A stretch of DNA of 64,000 nt, taken from assembly GCA_001695595.3 (NCBI GenBank), contig MBPM02000017.1, forward strand, positions 620,001 through 684,000. The letters run 5' to 3'. This document shows, in pieces, positions 12,101 to 22,907 of the stretch. How positions within the stretch are numbered: position 1 is the first letter of the stretch; each line of letters begins with the position of its first letter. The notes below the pieces were generated by a model, which worked only from the letters and a program-made list of their open reading frames with translations, was not told where the DNA came from and ran no database searches. Origin of the DNA: Plasmopara viticola (Eukaryota > Oomycota > Peronosporomycetes > Peronosporales > Peronosporaceae). The translations under genes were made by a program, and so were the position numbers.

Positions 12101-14371
12101 CATGCTGCAACTCAACACGGTTCCAGCCGTACAAATCAATGTCGTGTCGAGTGGAAGTGCGTGTTTGAGTTGGCTGACCATGGGGACCGTATCTGCAGCC
12201 TCGAGTGGCAGATAGAGCGTGGATTGCTCTACGTTGAGTGCGAAGACCGAATGGTGTACGTATGGAGCCTTGACACGGGCATTTTGGAACGTGCAGTCCC
12301 GAGTGCACTCCTCTATGGTGATGACAACGAGTCTCGTGACTCAATGCTTGCTATTCAACAAGCAAAGGATGCACTGGTAGAACACTCGACCTTGTTCATT
12401 GGTACTACTGCAGCGCAACTGATTGACTTTGCTGTGCTCCAAAGTGCCGAGCGGCTCAAGAAGAATTGGACGAGTTATTACGCTTCAATTCTTCAGAGCA
12501 ACAGCAAGAGTGAGAATCATGCACAAGAGGTTCCGTCACTGTATGCGACTGACTCGATGGAACTCTGGATGCTGTCGTTAGTTTTGTCGTGGGGCGCCAC
12601 TCCTGCGATTGATCAGTCGTGTAGGGCTATCCTAGGCATTCAGCCAAACAACGCACTGTGTTCGTGTGCTATCCTTGATGTCACGTCCGGAGCATTGACC
12701 ATTCCTCTGCCATGGATCACACCTCCACAGTCCGTGGTATCAGTGCCTGGATTTGCTCGCAATTGGCAGCACTCGTCGGCTCTATCAGCAAGCATCGCGC
12801 TCGGGGTCATTTCGTTTTGCATGAGCTGTATGGAATACAAGCATTCGCGATCTGGTCACGGCAGTACCTCACCTGCAAACAAGGAAGAGTTTCAAGTGCT
12901 ATGGAGTCAATTGATCACCCAGCACTCAATTGTTCTGCCTGAAAGTATCGCTCAGTTCCGCGAACCAGCTCTTGAAGAGCTCGCAGCCTTTGGCTTTGAT
13001 TCGTGTGAGTATACGCAGCTCGCGGCTCGTACATTATTAAGTGGCGTCATCAAGCGTCTTTCAGCAGCTGAAAACAGCACATTGTCGGCTGAATACTCTG
13101 CAAAACTTCATTGGGAAATGGTGCGGCTTGAGATGGAGACGGGGACCTCGTTTCTCGGGACTGTGGGTACCATAGGCGCACCTATGAGCTCACAAGTGAG
13201 TAGCACAAGCACCAGTGGGAGTAGCAGCACATATACTGACGAGAAACTGTCGTTTACTCTCGTGGTGGAACGTCTAGGATCGCTCGTGCTGTTAATGAGC
13301 ATGATTGGCACGTATTTTCCCGGTGAAATCTCCCCAGCTAGTGCGCGTGAAGTGTGCGATGTGCTAGTGTATCTGCTCAAAGCGCCTGAACGCTTTGTAG
13401 CGTCCGTCTCGGCCGAGTTGCTGACCAAAGGGCTCATGCTTTTTCGACCCCATCTCGTGGACTTGTCGTCCTTAATCGTTCAGCTCTTGCTCATTGACAT
13501 GTGTGAGAAGCAACGCAGTCGAACTGACGATACAAAGACACTCTCGCCGTCTGGTCCCGGCGGGTCCCTCGCTGACTTCAGTGAAGGTGGCACGGGTGGG
13601 AGTCATGCAGCGATGAGTCTCTTGGTAGAAGTAGGGGCGTACGAATCGGCCTTTGTCTTGGGGTTATTGCAACAAGAAATGCACAATCAGGATCGTCCGG
13701 CCGGTTTTCACGAGAGTGTTTTGCTCTACATGATGGAACTGCTCACTGCGCACTATTTGCTCCTGTGTCGGCACCTTCCCGCGTTCGTAGACACGATCAT
13801 GGCTAGTCTCGAACCGTCGAAACCCGAGCGACGGCGGCGGTGTCTTTCCTTGAGTACCCGTTGTCTCCACAGTCTCGTCCGTCGGTTTCCAATGGTTGAT
13901 TTCCATCAAGAGACCCAGCGCTTGGCATTGGGTACAATGGAGGCTGTGATTGTGATCTACGACCTTCGGACCGCTACGAAATGGCGCGTTTTGGACGGCC
14001 ACGGCTCGGCCGTCTCGGCCGTTCGCTTTCGATTGGATGGACAAGTGCTCGTATCGTACGCGGCTCGGGATGGCAGCGTTCGGTGGTGGAACAGTGGCAA
14101 CGCGGGTCTCTTTGGTGGCATGCTCAAGATGCACCAATCGTGTCTCAAAGAGCACAAACTCGCCGTCTTGCGGGAACACGCCCATGGACGTGCGCCCTCG
14201 TCAACGGGGGGCACCAGTGCCGGTCTGAAACAAATCATCCAGACCTGTCGCTTTCAATTTCTCCCCCGCCAGGACCGGCCCGACACGACGCGCGGGAGCA
14301 CGTCAGAGCAACTCCAGCACGTGCTGCGGCTCACACGAGAAGACGCGAGTCAAGTGCAATTCCTTCTGTAG
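9137..14371 (+). CDS. WDR7: WD40-repeat protein, WDR7/rabconnectin-3 beta-like
   Basis: A single uninterrupted frame of 1,744 residues from the ATG at 9,137 (the frame is open upstream to about 9,050, but with no ATG). WD-type repeats occur near the N-terminus (FAGTKDGHILYWRY; VLWDEPPRVEI before it), in the middle (FSGGTDGVFQVIDLR; VATVGTDRKVVLYAP; DHGDRICSLEW; DRMVYVWSLDTG), and at the C-terminus (VIVIYDLRTATKWRVLDGHGS; YAARDGSVRWW). Between them lies a long helical region. This split layout, two propellers joined by a helical scaffold with the last repeats at the C-terminus, matches WDR7 (rabconnectin-3 beta), which pairs with DMXL proteins to regulate assembly and activity of the vacuolar H+-ATPase on endomembranes. 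Low-complexity Ser/Thr segments interrupt the middle. The assignment rests on architecture and local motifs; another large WD40 scaffold is possible. Confidence 0.75.
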   Translation: MVRKSTNPHQTQVNSRDPRLQPRASGKDVIVPLVLWDEPPRVEISTLHVFELPLSQPSQNSSHFVIKDETEEASCTQLCVFAGTKDGHILYWRYHAASVAQVHVLVLPLSNGSPVVGILSGTDEWGQSIILSATKAGALAKWQLPNGACADARATIAKELAPVLGLEVLTNQRFALVASALSRLMVLDTWTMELLYCMDTAQEQLRQSLAVGEIYLPYVEAVAPTLRRSSSGSTIESPSPLLDEKKRHDQSSVRNSVPNEASNGRPVATLGSPRKALKPSSQRWDAIVLSLGTQGLLKCFLWTQPRGTLSGTRYGGTKCGTLDGFGWVQRTSWVMSWADQADDITCSQSTSLKKSDNMNPQSALMGSIKSSYFPRSVHVSFDSSHVLLIWQTKFVVLKRKWLCFFETRREKQRTTKSFGVSRVNSMVGSCAIAPSEFVRQAAAIDGNTWLASYRMETIDNAVCWENGTFLQDGSVLMWTNFGHVFHFLPREVSDTWAGKIFIFTKEQDQLVPRSDSKGLQVIDKAVYLTLLDRCKCCDRHVHKRKPTRLKSMDVLKERQRHPGFTACVKLRSFDADAVLKVVHVCHRGTLGVSTVSLGMAAPKHSLSTSGNLLAPPVPVAARVQLYSLADGFEANASALNGAKEANEARLSRQRQSWLAHLILGRDNAYSSSLYEVGRRAGRRRKRQPQLNDKHISAHGSGTLLTSTAAAVMASNVSILATALAPVTARTALQGQRREVKRHGVDASADEAANVSYRYLLDIPLLAKGFSDGMLYFGLLSQEYLRDLGTDAEANLNAGIKCHSGQITALAHCLWELEAAPNFSSNSLSPGRVSMEEACFATKQNPFHRSRFSNVPMERTIKGQYPGSSRGEGTCSSFFAVDTLSGSDRVGLDRSNSSPSWPFVKFFVFSGGTDGVFQVIDLRLFQSREAKSAIRYEAKNRFCNHRGAIEHISISPLGTGNGDTKYPDRWVATVGTDRKVVLYAPQYSRHAATQHGSSRTNQCRVEWKCVFELADHGDRICSLEWQIERGLLYVECEDRMVYVWSLDTGILERAVPSALLYGDDNESRDSMLAIQQAKDALVEHSTLFIGTTAAQLIDFAVLQSAERLKKNWTSYYASILQSNSKSENHAQEVPSLYATDSMELWMLSLVLSWGATPAIDQSCRAILGIQPNNALCSCAILDVTSGALTIPLPWITPPQSVVSVPGFARNWQHSSALSASIALGVISFCMSCMEYKHSRSGHGSTSPANKEEFQVLWSQLITQHSIVLPESIAQFREPALEELAAFGFDSCEYTQLAARTLLSGVIKRLSAAENSTLSAEYSAKLHWEMVRLEMETGTSFLGTVGTIGAPMSSQVSSTSTSGSSSTYTDEKLSFTLVVERLGSLVLLMSMIGTYFPGEISPASAREVCDVLVYLLKAPERFVASVSAELLTKGLMLFRPHLVDLSSLIVQLLLIDMCEKQRSRTDDTKTLSPSGPGGSLADFSEGGTGGSHAAMSLLVEVGAYESAFVLGLLQQEMHNQDRPAGFHESVLLYMMELLTAHYLLLCRHLPAFVDTIMASLEPSKPERRRRCLSLSTRCLHSLVRRFPMVDFHQETQRLALGTMEAVIVIYDLRTATKWRVLDGHGSAVSAVRFRLDGQVLVSYAARDGSVRWWNSGNAGLFGGMLKMHQSCLKEHKLAVLREHAHGRAPSSTGGTSAGLKQIIQTCRFQFLPRQDRPDTTRGSTSEQLQHVLRLTREDASQVQFLL

Positions 14372-14520
14372 AAACCGCGCCGTCGAATAAACTTGTCTTT
14401 TCTCTCGACATAATGTTCAATCCATCAATTGAAGCAAGAGACTAGTGTGTCGAAATTCAAAGGTGAAAGATTGAACCTCTCTCTCTGCTTGACTACGTGA
14501 AGAATGGCTTGCATTCTTAG

Positions 14521-14540
14521 CTCTCACTTTCAAACTTTCC
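14521..14540 (+). promoter_or_regulatory. Inr-like start region of the glycine-rich protein gene
   Basis: CTCTCACTTTCAAACTTTCC closely follows the oomycete Inr plus flanking pyrimidine element and lies 64 bp upstream of the ATG at 14,604. Confidence 0.45.
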
Positions 14541-14603
14541 GTCTTGAGCTTTGACTTCTCCTTCGTCTCGAACGCAACAACCAACGAGCGACTTCTTTCT
14601 ACA

Positions 14604-15401
14604 ATGATTCGAATCCTCCTCGCACTATTGACGCTATGCTTTAGCAATAATGTGCGCGCTCAAGGGCCTCGTGGACCTGTGCGCATGGGTCCAATGGCGC
14701 GTGGCCGTGAACAGTTTGGCGCTGGCAATGGCAATGGCTTTGGGGGCATGGGCGGCGGTATGGCTGGCTTTGGAGGCGCTGGTGGCATGGGTGGCGGTAT
14801 GGCTGGCTTTGGAGGCGCTGCGGGTGGTGGCGGTCAATTTATTGGAGGGGGCGGAGGCTTGAATCAATTTGGCAATAATATTGGTGGCGGTGCCTTTGGG
14901 GGTGGCACTCAACTTGGGGTGGGAGGCAATGGCGCCTTGGGTCAAGTCGGTCCGACTGCCAATGGGTTGTTAACGAATGCAGGTGGCAATGCTGGGATTG
15001 GAGGCGGCGCGGGTGGCAACGATGAACCGGTCACACCTGCTCCAACCATGTCGAATGGGGCGCCAGCGTCTGGCAATGGTCGCGGCGCTCCTCGAGGTGG
15101 CGCGGGCACTGGAAACAATGCTGCTGGTGTCACTGGTGCGAATGGGCTCGGCAGAGGCGTTGGCGCTGGTCAGCCTGGAGGACTGGGTCGTCAATTTGGG
15201 GGCGGCATGGGCGGATCCAATGGCCGCTTTGGTGGAAATGCTGGTGCAGGTGGGATGAATGGCGGCGCTCTTGGAGCTGGAGGAATGGGTGGAATGGGTG
15301 GGATGAATGGCGGCGCTTTTGGAGCTGGAGGCATGGGTGGAATGGGTGGAATGGGCGGGATGAATGGCGGAATGGGTGGAATGGGAGGAAATGGTGATTA
15401 G
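14604..15401 (+). CDS. Secreted glycine-rich repeat protein
   Basis: A 265-residue protein. Residues 1-19 form a clear signal peptide (short hydrophilic start, a Leu/Ala core, then NNVRA before Q20). The mature part is over one third glycine, built of degenerate GGM, GGA, GFG and GGMNGG units. The last ~60 residues are almost pure repeats of G-M-G-G and M-N-G-G. There are no cysteines after the signal peptide. Such composition suits a structural or adhesive protein of the cell wall or extracellular matrix; the exact role is unknown. An upstream in-frame extension to 14,544 starts with TTG, so the ATG at 14,604 was chosen, since it also gives the signal peptide. Repeat-number variation between isolates would be expected. 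Confidence 0.8.
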   Translation: MIRILLALLTLCFSNNVRAQGPRGPVRMGPMARGREQFGAGNGNGFGGMGGGMAGFGGAGGMGGGMAGFGGAAGGGGQFIGGGGGLNQFGNNIGGGAFGGGTQLGVGGNGALGQVGPTANGLLTNAGGNAGIGGGAGGNDEPVTPAPTMSNGAPASGNGRGAPRGGAGTGNNAAGVTGANGLGRGVGAGQPGGLGRQFGGGMGGSNGRFGGNAGAGGMNGGALGAGGMGGMGGMNGGAFGAGGMGGMGGMGGMNGGMGGMGGNGD

Positions 15402-18400
15402 CAATGTTTGTGTCCTTGTAGAATTTAATATGCAAAATAATTGATGTAACGTTTAAAATTCATTTTAAACTTGGCTGTTGGATATTTCAAAAGATGTAAC
15501 AAAGCATTTTTGAGGCACTCAATGACTCTTGCTTGTGAGTTTGGCTTTGTCAATTGCTTGTCTCTTGTATTAAACTGTTTTGATTACGTAAGATGTAAGT
15601 TGAAATGATAGCGACGAAGTGAGCCAAACATTTATCGAAAGCAAGGCTTTTACTAAAAGCATGAGTTGTTATGCTAATGAGTTAAGTATTTTAACTCTGA
15701 TGCAAATGAGACAACCAGGATGCAGCTAAAAAGCGGCAAATTAAGACAGTGGTTGGGTTGCGGTTTTCTTTATTTAACAGAAAGTAGTCTCAACGCAAAA
15801 GGACAAAGCGATACTAGTCATCTGTCATCTAACATTGAATACGAGACGATTAACGATGATTTAGCGGCTATTCTTCTTGGTTCTGTTGACTTATTTAAAA
15901 GATTCCAAACACCTCGACATCATTTTTTTAATGGCCACAAGGGTGATCAGGCTATTTGTAGGAAATCTTTACGACACCCATAGAACCTTCTGCAACTCAG
16001 CTGGATCAAGCGTACGGCCCCGGGCGTGCACTGCTTTGACAACAAAGGCCTCGTGGTTGTGGCTATCCGTACCATACCTGATTGGCAAGTCTACTGTCCT
16101 TTCGCTGTTTCTTCCCGAAGTATCGTTCAGCTCCAATGACAGTTGGTGGGGCGGCTAGGACGCACTTAGGTACGTTGTTGGTGGTGTTGGTCATGAGGTT
16201 GTTCAGAAGATGCACAAGTGCAGACAAAGCATTTGGCAATAGTATCGTCATCTTTGCGATCACCAACGCGTCTGACACGCCTGACACGAGTAACAAAGTC
16301 TCTTTTAAAGCTCTTGCTTCATTGCGCTGCATTGAAATATTATAGGCAGCTTTCGCGTCCATGGTACATAAAGTTTCGAGTAGTAGTACCAAGTAAAGTA
16401 TTAGGGAAAGGACAAGTACAGCATCAAGCATTGCACGTACGATCGCATTATCCTTTGTGCGAAGCAATCTTAAAAAGTTTTATGCGGCGATCGTAACATT
16501 ACAGCCACAGCCAATCATAGACCAAGAAAGCATGACTGTGGGTGCTGTATAACATCATATTGGCATTTCATCGAAATGCTTTGGGCATCGTAACGAGTTC
16601 CGATTTGTAAGGTCACCTGCGCAAAAGAGTAAAACAAGTTGGACGAAAAAGATAAATAAACGAACAACTGCTGATGCTACTCGCGAATTTAGAAGCGCAG
16701 CTAATGCTGCGAGAAGTCAAGTGGTAACGAGGTGGCAATTTCAGTGACTAATTTGTTGTTAGCTGGGCAAATAGACGCTCTAGCACGAACAAAGATCATA
16801 AAAAATTCGGGCGACCAAAGAAACCATCAGAATTGCGTATTGAATGTAGCATGCATTAATCAACGGGAAACTCGTATCGTTTCAGCAGCTCAGTCATGGC
16901 AGCGTTAGCATTATTTCGACTGTAACTAATAGTGGACGTGGGAGCACTTATATTTTACCAGTGAGAAATTTTGAGATAAAATGAGGCGCCATTTAATTCC
17001 TTTGTAACCTTTGAAATAAGCTTTGACCCTACTGAACATTTCAATGCGCTATTTTGGCTAAATGTACAAAGGTACGGTGCACCAATACAATGCATTTGTA
17101 GCAAAAAGACGTATTTCTTTTTGCGCGTGTTAACTGTCGTTTCACATGTGCCCCGTGTGTTGGGACATCACCAAAAAAATATAAAGGATTCGAGCAGATC
17201 GTGGTCAGAAGGCACAAGTCCTTGATTAATCGGCGGGGCATCGAGGGAGCCAGTCACGCTGCGGAGCTTCGGTGAGTCGTTCTTTTACTAACGCAACGGG
17301 GCTGAGGTGAGTTGTGTTTCGACTGCTGCATGTACGGCTCCTTCGTGAAAATCTTGGGCCTTTACACACCCGAAATAAGTATGGGATGCGTCGGAGGCAA
17401 CGGTGTCACCTTGATGATTTACGTCGCGGCATGGGGCTCCCGCAGACATCGAGAAAGTAAGGCTGTCCCCCGCCACGATCCTAATGAATGTTAAAAAAGA
17501 AGCCAACAGGCTATGCGGTTTTTGTAAGGCCCACATCGACTGTTGCTATGAGATCCGGCGCTAAAAATCATCAAGAGATGCCTTTAGCGGGCACCTGTAT
17601 TATCGGACGAGACGAAGCTAATTACACCTTTTAAGACAGAAATCCTTGGCGTTTTGAGAGGGAGAAATTTGTAGAAGATGTCCTCGGTAAGCATCTCACC
17701 AGCATTGAAGAACAGAGAGAAGTGAGCAAAATAGCGCAATTTTCTCTCATCCAGTAGCATATTGTGGTCTCTTCCACGCCTTCCAGGGTGATTGTCTACC
17801 TAAATCCGCGCGAACAATCCAGAATGGATTTAATCGTGGTCGCGCTGTTCGCACTGCTGAAATAACCTGCGGCTTTATTAGCCTATATAGGCTGCTAGAC
17901 TTGCGGCATCTCTGCTGCTAAACCGGTAATGCGCGTCATGACGTTCTTTGAGCAAATTTATGCTCCAGGATTCATGCAGCATAGGCTCCGATAAGTCTTG
18001 TAGCACTTCCTATTGCAGAAACTAAGCCGCTGGAATTCGAGGCTCCCATATCAAATAAACTCGTTTTAGGAATTAAGATGGCGGAAATAACTACTTAAGC
18101 GGCCAAGGTAGAATTGAGCAGGTCTAAGTGGTGGCCGCAATTTCTTCCCTGGGAAATCTTAGGTAAAAGCTGAACCCTCCACTTTATCGGTAGAATTCTT
18201 GTCAGTTGAACACATAAGGAAATACTTTTGAGCAAATTTTTCTTCAGCAAGCTTTAAAACCACGCTTAAGGAAAGTGCGTGCTTCGTGAATACTTTCGAT
18301 AATTAGGGGAAATAATGGTACAATTACGAATCATTATTGGACAGATACGCTCTTCTACAATGACATAAATCGGCAATTACTTTACGTATAGAACAAGTGA

Positions 18401-20854
18401 AAGTGTTGTCCGTATGCGTGCCGATCCAAGTCCGATTATAATAGCCAAAAGCAATGCTAAGGGAAGCATATTTTGCTATTTTAGCTGCAGCAAGCAAGGG
18501 CTTATTATCCATGCCTGGGGGTGGCTGATACAAATGGCCTATGGCTCATCCAAGGGCTTTAGAGGGCTGCTAGCAAAGCTCTCGCTCTTAGAGCCAGGGT
18601 AACGCCGGTCACGAAAAGAGGTAGGGTTCCACACTGTTGGATTACTTTGTCAATATGATCGCGCAATAATTCTTTTAGAGCTTGATAACTTTGTAGGCAA
18701 ACTCACAGCGGCTGACTGTTTATTGTACTCGCAAGCATACGAGAATGTAAAAAACTAATTGAGTCTTGGTGGACTCTGCTACGTTTAAGACCGGCAAGCG
18801 ATTGTGATCAATCAAGGTAAATTGGCTAATGCTCGAAGTGAGAGCACCAGAAACAAGCCATTTTCGGTTTAATTGGCTAAGAGACCAGTTATTGACGTCC
18901 CAAGGGTCAAAATAGACTTTACTGAAAAGTCGAGAGTTCGGTCAGCACAGAGTCAACTTTTGTGCTTGACATTTTATCTCGTTAAGTGTCTTATCACACG
19001 ATGGCGACTTACGCCAGCGTTAAATTAGCCGCAAGACCCAGCACCCACTGCGTCGGCGAGTTTGACACACAAGATATGCGCTGTTCTTGTTGCATCATCT
19101 TTCAGAGCAGGCTTTGGCTCCCCGGATAAAAGACATGAAGCTCCCTGTCTTCACACCCGAAGCCGTTCGCTCGTCCGGTGAGTCTGACACAAGTTTTATA
19201 CATTTAAACTCTTAGTTCCACGCGATAAAGTCATGTTGGCAGCAGTGTCATTGTCATGAGGCTTCTTTACAGTGAGCAGAGGAGAGCGTAATCCTTTTCA
19301 TTGCCCAAAGCCAGAAATGACTGCAAAGTTTCGGGCACGGGAGAGTGGTGGACAGGCAGTTTCGCCGTGGTAGAGAAGGAAGTTCTTCTGGAACCAATCT
19401 TTTCGGGAGGTTCTTTGGCAGGTAAATTGCTTTTGCTCCGCAGCCTTAGACACAGAGACCGAAATTGCTGTAGATGTGCCTTTAAGTGCCAGTGTTACCT
19501 TGCTTAGGTCATTGTCAAGTTAGCTGATCCTTCATTGATGTCTGTTTAGTCATCGTTACAGCTAATGTGACTTTTTGTAAAAAAGGTGAAGGGTAATGAT
19601 CAAAACTTATCCCTCTCCTACCTTAGAAGTATGTAATGGTCTATCGAATATTGCGAATCAAATGCGGGCTCTGATTGAAAAGAGTACATTAAGATTGGTG
19701 CGCGATAGGCATCCTAAAGGCATACGTTTTGTTTTGCATTTTAAATAGGTATTAAAAAGTAATTAATAGTCTGCTTTTCTCTCAAACGAGAATTTTAAGT
19801 ACGACTAAAACACATACTAAACAAATAAGCCACAATCGATTGCGCTTAAGGTTAGGGATATTTAGTTCTGTTTGCTGAGTGAACCTTTCACAAAATACGC
19901 AAAAGATGTTTGCAGGTAGCGATGATGAAAAGTCAGCCAAAATCGTTGTTTAAAGGCTCAGACTATAAGAAGCTTAACCGACGTTCTCTATGTAGCAATC
20001 AAAACATTGATTATCTCTTGTTTTCATCGATTCTATAATAATTGATTTACTATAATGTCTAAAATGTTATTCCCGATTGTAACTTGCCTGTGATTGCACA
20101 TAATTTTAGATGATAAAGCAAGTGAAACAAACACTATTTAAACCAGCTATTATAGTATCCCACCCATAAATTAAATTTCTGTCTTCGCGACATTACAATG
20201 TTTGGGTAGTCATGACCCATAAAATGGTAGGGCATACAAAACACAAGACCTTCGGCTCTATTGTTATCGCGACAGTACAACACAGCTTAAGCCTAAGCTA
20301 ACTTTACATCATAAAATATACAGATATGATAAAATACTTGTAGATATTTTTTAATTGGCTGTATGGAGAATAAAATTAGTAAACAAATTTTAATCGTATA
20401 GAGTGCATACATTTAGAGCGATTGATCTCTATCTCAGACCTGAAAGTAGACATGTTGCTCCAGAAACGCGACATCACCTCTCGACAAGCTTCTCGCAGTG
20501 ATACAATTACTTAAGCAAGGATTTAAAGCGGCTTACTGCGAGCTATATCAATGTGCGAAATATGGTAAGAACAAATTTACAAAAGTGTCCGTGATAAGAG
20601 AAAGAAATACATGTTACACGCAAGATAACAAATACGTACAAATAACACTCCCTCTTGAAAAATTGCGACACATGCATCTGGTATTCTAAAACCAAGATTC
20701 TAAAATTTGGTAGTCAAGTATTGTCTCCATCATCAAATATTTGCTTCCAAATTACTACACCAACTGAAATGAAGTGAGCTCCAGTCTTTCTTACAATAGA
20801 ATCGCACTCGAGTGTCGTGACGGGTGATGCCATTGCCACGTTAACGCAATTGAG
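15402..20854. other. Long gene-poor stretch
   Basis: About 5.4 kb, AT-rich, with stops in all frames. Two tracts look faintly coding on the minus strand: 16,063-16,467 (hydrophobic, no recognisable family) and 17,041-17,540 (listed separately). Otherwise only frames under 90 codons without credible starts. No RNA gene or long repeat was seen. Confidence 0.45.
17041..17540 (-). mobile_element. Possible decayed transposase tail (weak)
   Basis: On the minus strand two overlapping frames carry protein-like composition. The 3' one (17,041-17,241) ends with a Cys/His cluster (KRNTSFCYKC, then HLAKIAH) after basic residues. The spacing loosely recalls the Cys-rich C-terminus of PiggyBac-type (DDE_Tnp_1_7) transposases. 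Frames are broken and no catalytic part is visible. This is a guess from a short motif; it may be chance. Confidence 0.15.
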
Positions 20855-20870
20855 GTTCATTTTTCATTTC
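20855..20870 (+). promoter_or_regulatory. Inr-like start region of the secreted RxLx protein gene
   Basis: GTTCATTTTTCATTTC matches the oomycete Inr consensus nearly base for base and lies 50-65 bp upstream of the ATG at 20,920, as expected for a transcription start. Confidence 0.55.
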
Positions 20871-20919
20871 ACGAGCACCGAATCAAGCCAGACATTTAAC
20901 GTCACGACTCCAGTTGACC

Positions 20920-21873
20920 ATGAAAAGTGCCGCCGCTTTCTCGACTTTCCTTGCTATGTGCCTTTATGTCGCCACTGACGATATGCGAGCAACACCTTCG
21001 CTTCGTGGTCTACAATTAAAGAATGATACTCAAATAATCAAGGCTACTGAAACTAAGAAGGGTCTACGCCATCACAGAGATATCAAAGGTGTCACTAAGC
21101 AAGTCAAGAGAATTGCCCATCCCATTCAGGCGCCACAACAAGTTCTGGTATCTATCACCGCTTCGTCTTCGGTAATCGTGAGTTCAAATATCGTTTCATC
21201 ATCCGACAAGGATGCCCTGGCTTCACGTGTTGAACCAGTCACTTCAAATGCTCAAAATTTCAGCATAATGGCTCCACTTTTAACACTGCCGACTAGACGA
21301 TCAGCGCCAACCCCTGCACTCATTTCACTAACACCGAGTAGCCTTGCCAATGAAACTGATCACCAACCAATAACAACTGAAAGCGAACCTCAAGCGACCG
21401 ATCCAAAGATTATCGAAATTCCAGTCTCGCCAGTCTTAGGTCACTCGGGAAACGCATTCGAGGGTGACCTCGGCGTGAAAGATGATACGGATCTTCGTAA
21501 AAATATTGACATTTTTACAAGGGAAGCTGATGGTGACATATCGAAAACCACTTCCGGTGCTGATTATCAGATGGGAGCTCCAAATGGTGGCTATTATGGT
21601 GCTGGTATGGATAGCAGTTTTAATGAAATCGGCGTCGGCAGCTTTGATCAGCGGATGATATTTGGCACGCACCATGACAGTGCGTTCAATGGCTTTGGTC
21701 ATCAAAGCACGATGAACCATTTTGAGTCGACTGGCAGTCACGAGTTCGCAGGCGCAATTGGACGTCGAAGAAGGTCGAGCTTTGGAGGGGCTGCATTAAA
21801 CAACATTGAATTTCACAAGTCCAACAATGCATTTGGAAACGACTTTAATCGCCGCGAGCGTCGGCGTCGTTAG
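20920..21873 (+). CDS. Secreted candidate effector with RxLx-like motif
   Basis: A 317-residue protein, no intron. The first ~18 residues form a signal peptide (MKSAAAFSTFLAMCLYVATD). At residues 29-32, the position where RxLR motifs occur, stands R-G-L-Q, and at 47-50 K-G-L-R; no clear dEER follows. The middle is Ser/Thr/Pro-rich and probably disordered. The C-terminal third is rich in Gly, Phe, Asn and His with several (N/D)xFG-like units, an arginine run followed by SSFGG (about residue 286), and a final RRERRRR. There are no cysteine pairs and no WY repeats, so it is unrelated to the cluster at 32-54 kb. The arginine runs could serve as nuclear localisation signals or protease sites; this is inference. 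The gene stands alone, about 5 kb from its upstream neighbour, as is usual for effector genes. A structural extracellular protein is the main alternative. Confidence 0.65.
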   Translation: MKSAAAFSTFLAMCLYVATDDMRATPSLRGLQLKNDTQIIKATETKKGLRHHRDIKGVTKQVKRIAHPIQAPQQVLVSITASSSVIVSSNIVSSSDKDALASRVEPVTSNAQNFSIMAPLLTLPTRRSAPTPALISLTPSSLANETDHQPITTESEPQATDPKIIEIPVSPVLGHSGNAFEGDLGVKDDTDLRKNIDIFTREADGDISKTTSGADYQMGAPNGGYYGAGMDSSFNEIGVGSFDQRMIFGTHHDSAFNGFGHQSTMNHFESTGSHEFAGAIGRRRRSSFGGAALNNIEFHKSNNAFGNDFNRRERRRR

Positions 21874-22907
21874 TGGCAGACAATTTAGTCGACTTTTGTA
21901 TCTGTCATATTCTCGAAAAGGATAATGAAACGATTGTAAAATAATTTCATCTGATGTGCCGTGTTTCTGCTCTCAAAAAAAGTAAAAAAATCAATGCGCC
22001 ATGAGCTTTCAGCAAGAAGAAGGAGATTACCGATTGCACATCATCGACTACGGTCTGTCAACACAGCAGCTTAGTAGTGCATGCTCGACAATTAAGCCTT
22101 AAGCCGAAATTATCACGTGTTTTGATAATAGCTTGTATCCGGAAAAAGCGAGGTTGATGTATACAACCTCATCTTGTTTACTTTCAATTTCGCACGACGC
22201 GTAATTTACGACATAAATCCCAGTTGACATGAAGAATATATACACTGAATGCGGCCTTACATACATTCACCACACTGTCACGCGAAATTGGATGTAAGAA
22301 TTTGTCACTTAAGACCGGTAATCGGTACTGTTTTGTACTATTATAACTATTTCGGCATAAATATACGTACTCGAGAAAAATATTGCTTCGATGTTAAATA
22401 AGTTACGTCCATCTAGACTCTACCAAATATCCATTAATTTTTGTAAGCTTACATTTGCTGCTTTTGCTTTCCGGACGCTAAGACGAAGGCTTTCATGAGT
22501 CTCATCTTGTATACGGCAATAAAAACGCACTCGTTAATTATTGTTGAGTTTGCAAAATGATGTTAGATGTCTTCGTTGACAAAGTTATAGCGCGCTTGGA
22601 TGAGAAAATATGCGATAGATAATACATGGTCTTTTAATCCCTACAACTACTTATTTGTTTAAATTGACCGATCGCCATTATTATGGCGAATTGCACTGTT
22701 GCCACAATTGATTGCAGTCTTTTTTTTTGTGTCGTTAAGTTTCAATCAAGAAATAATTGTGACATTAAATCGCCGATATATTTTCTAACAAGGTAAATAC
22801 ATTGAAGTGTTAATGCCACACCTGCGCTTCGTCAATAAAAAACAAGTTTCTATATTGCCGATATTCACAATAATAATAAATCTATACAAGACCGTGGCAA
22901 ACCCTCA
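21874..22907. other. Intergenic between convergent genes, nothing seen
   Basis: About 1 kb of AT-rich sequence holding the 3' ends of the secreted protein gene (+) and the F-box gene (-). No open frame, repeat or RNA gene that I can support. Confidence 0.5.

Noticed and set aside
16063..16467. Minus-strand 134-codon frame rich in hydrophobic residues
   Set aside because: Its start is not supported by a promoter-like sequence, no family is recognisable, and overlapping plus-strand frames are equally long. Not listed as a gene.
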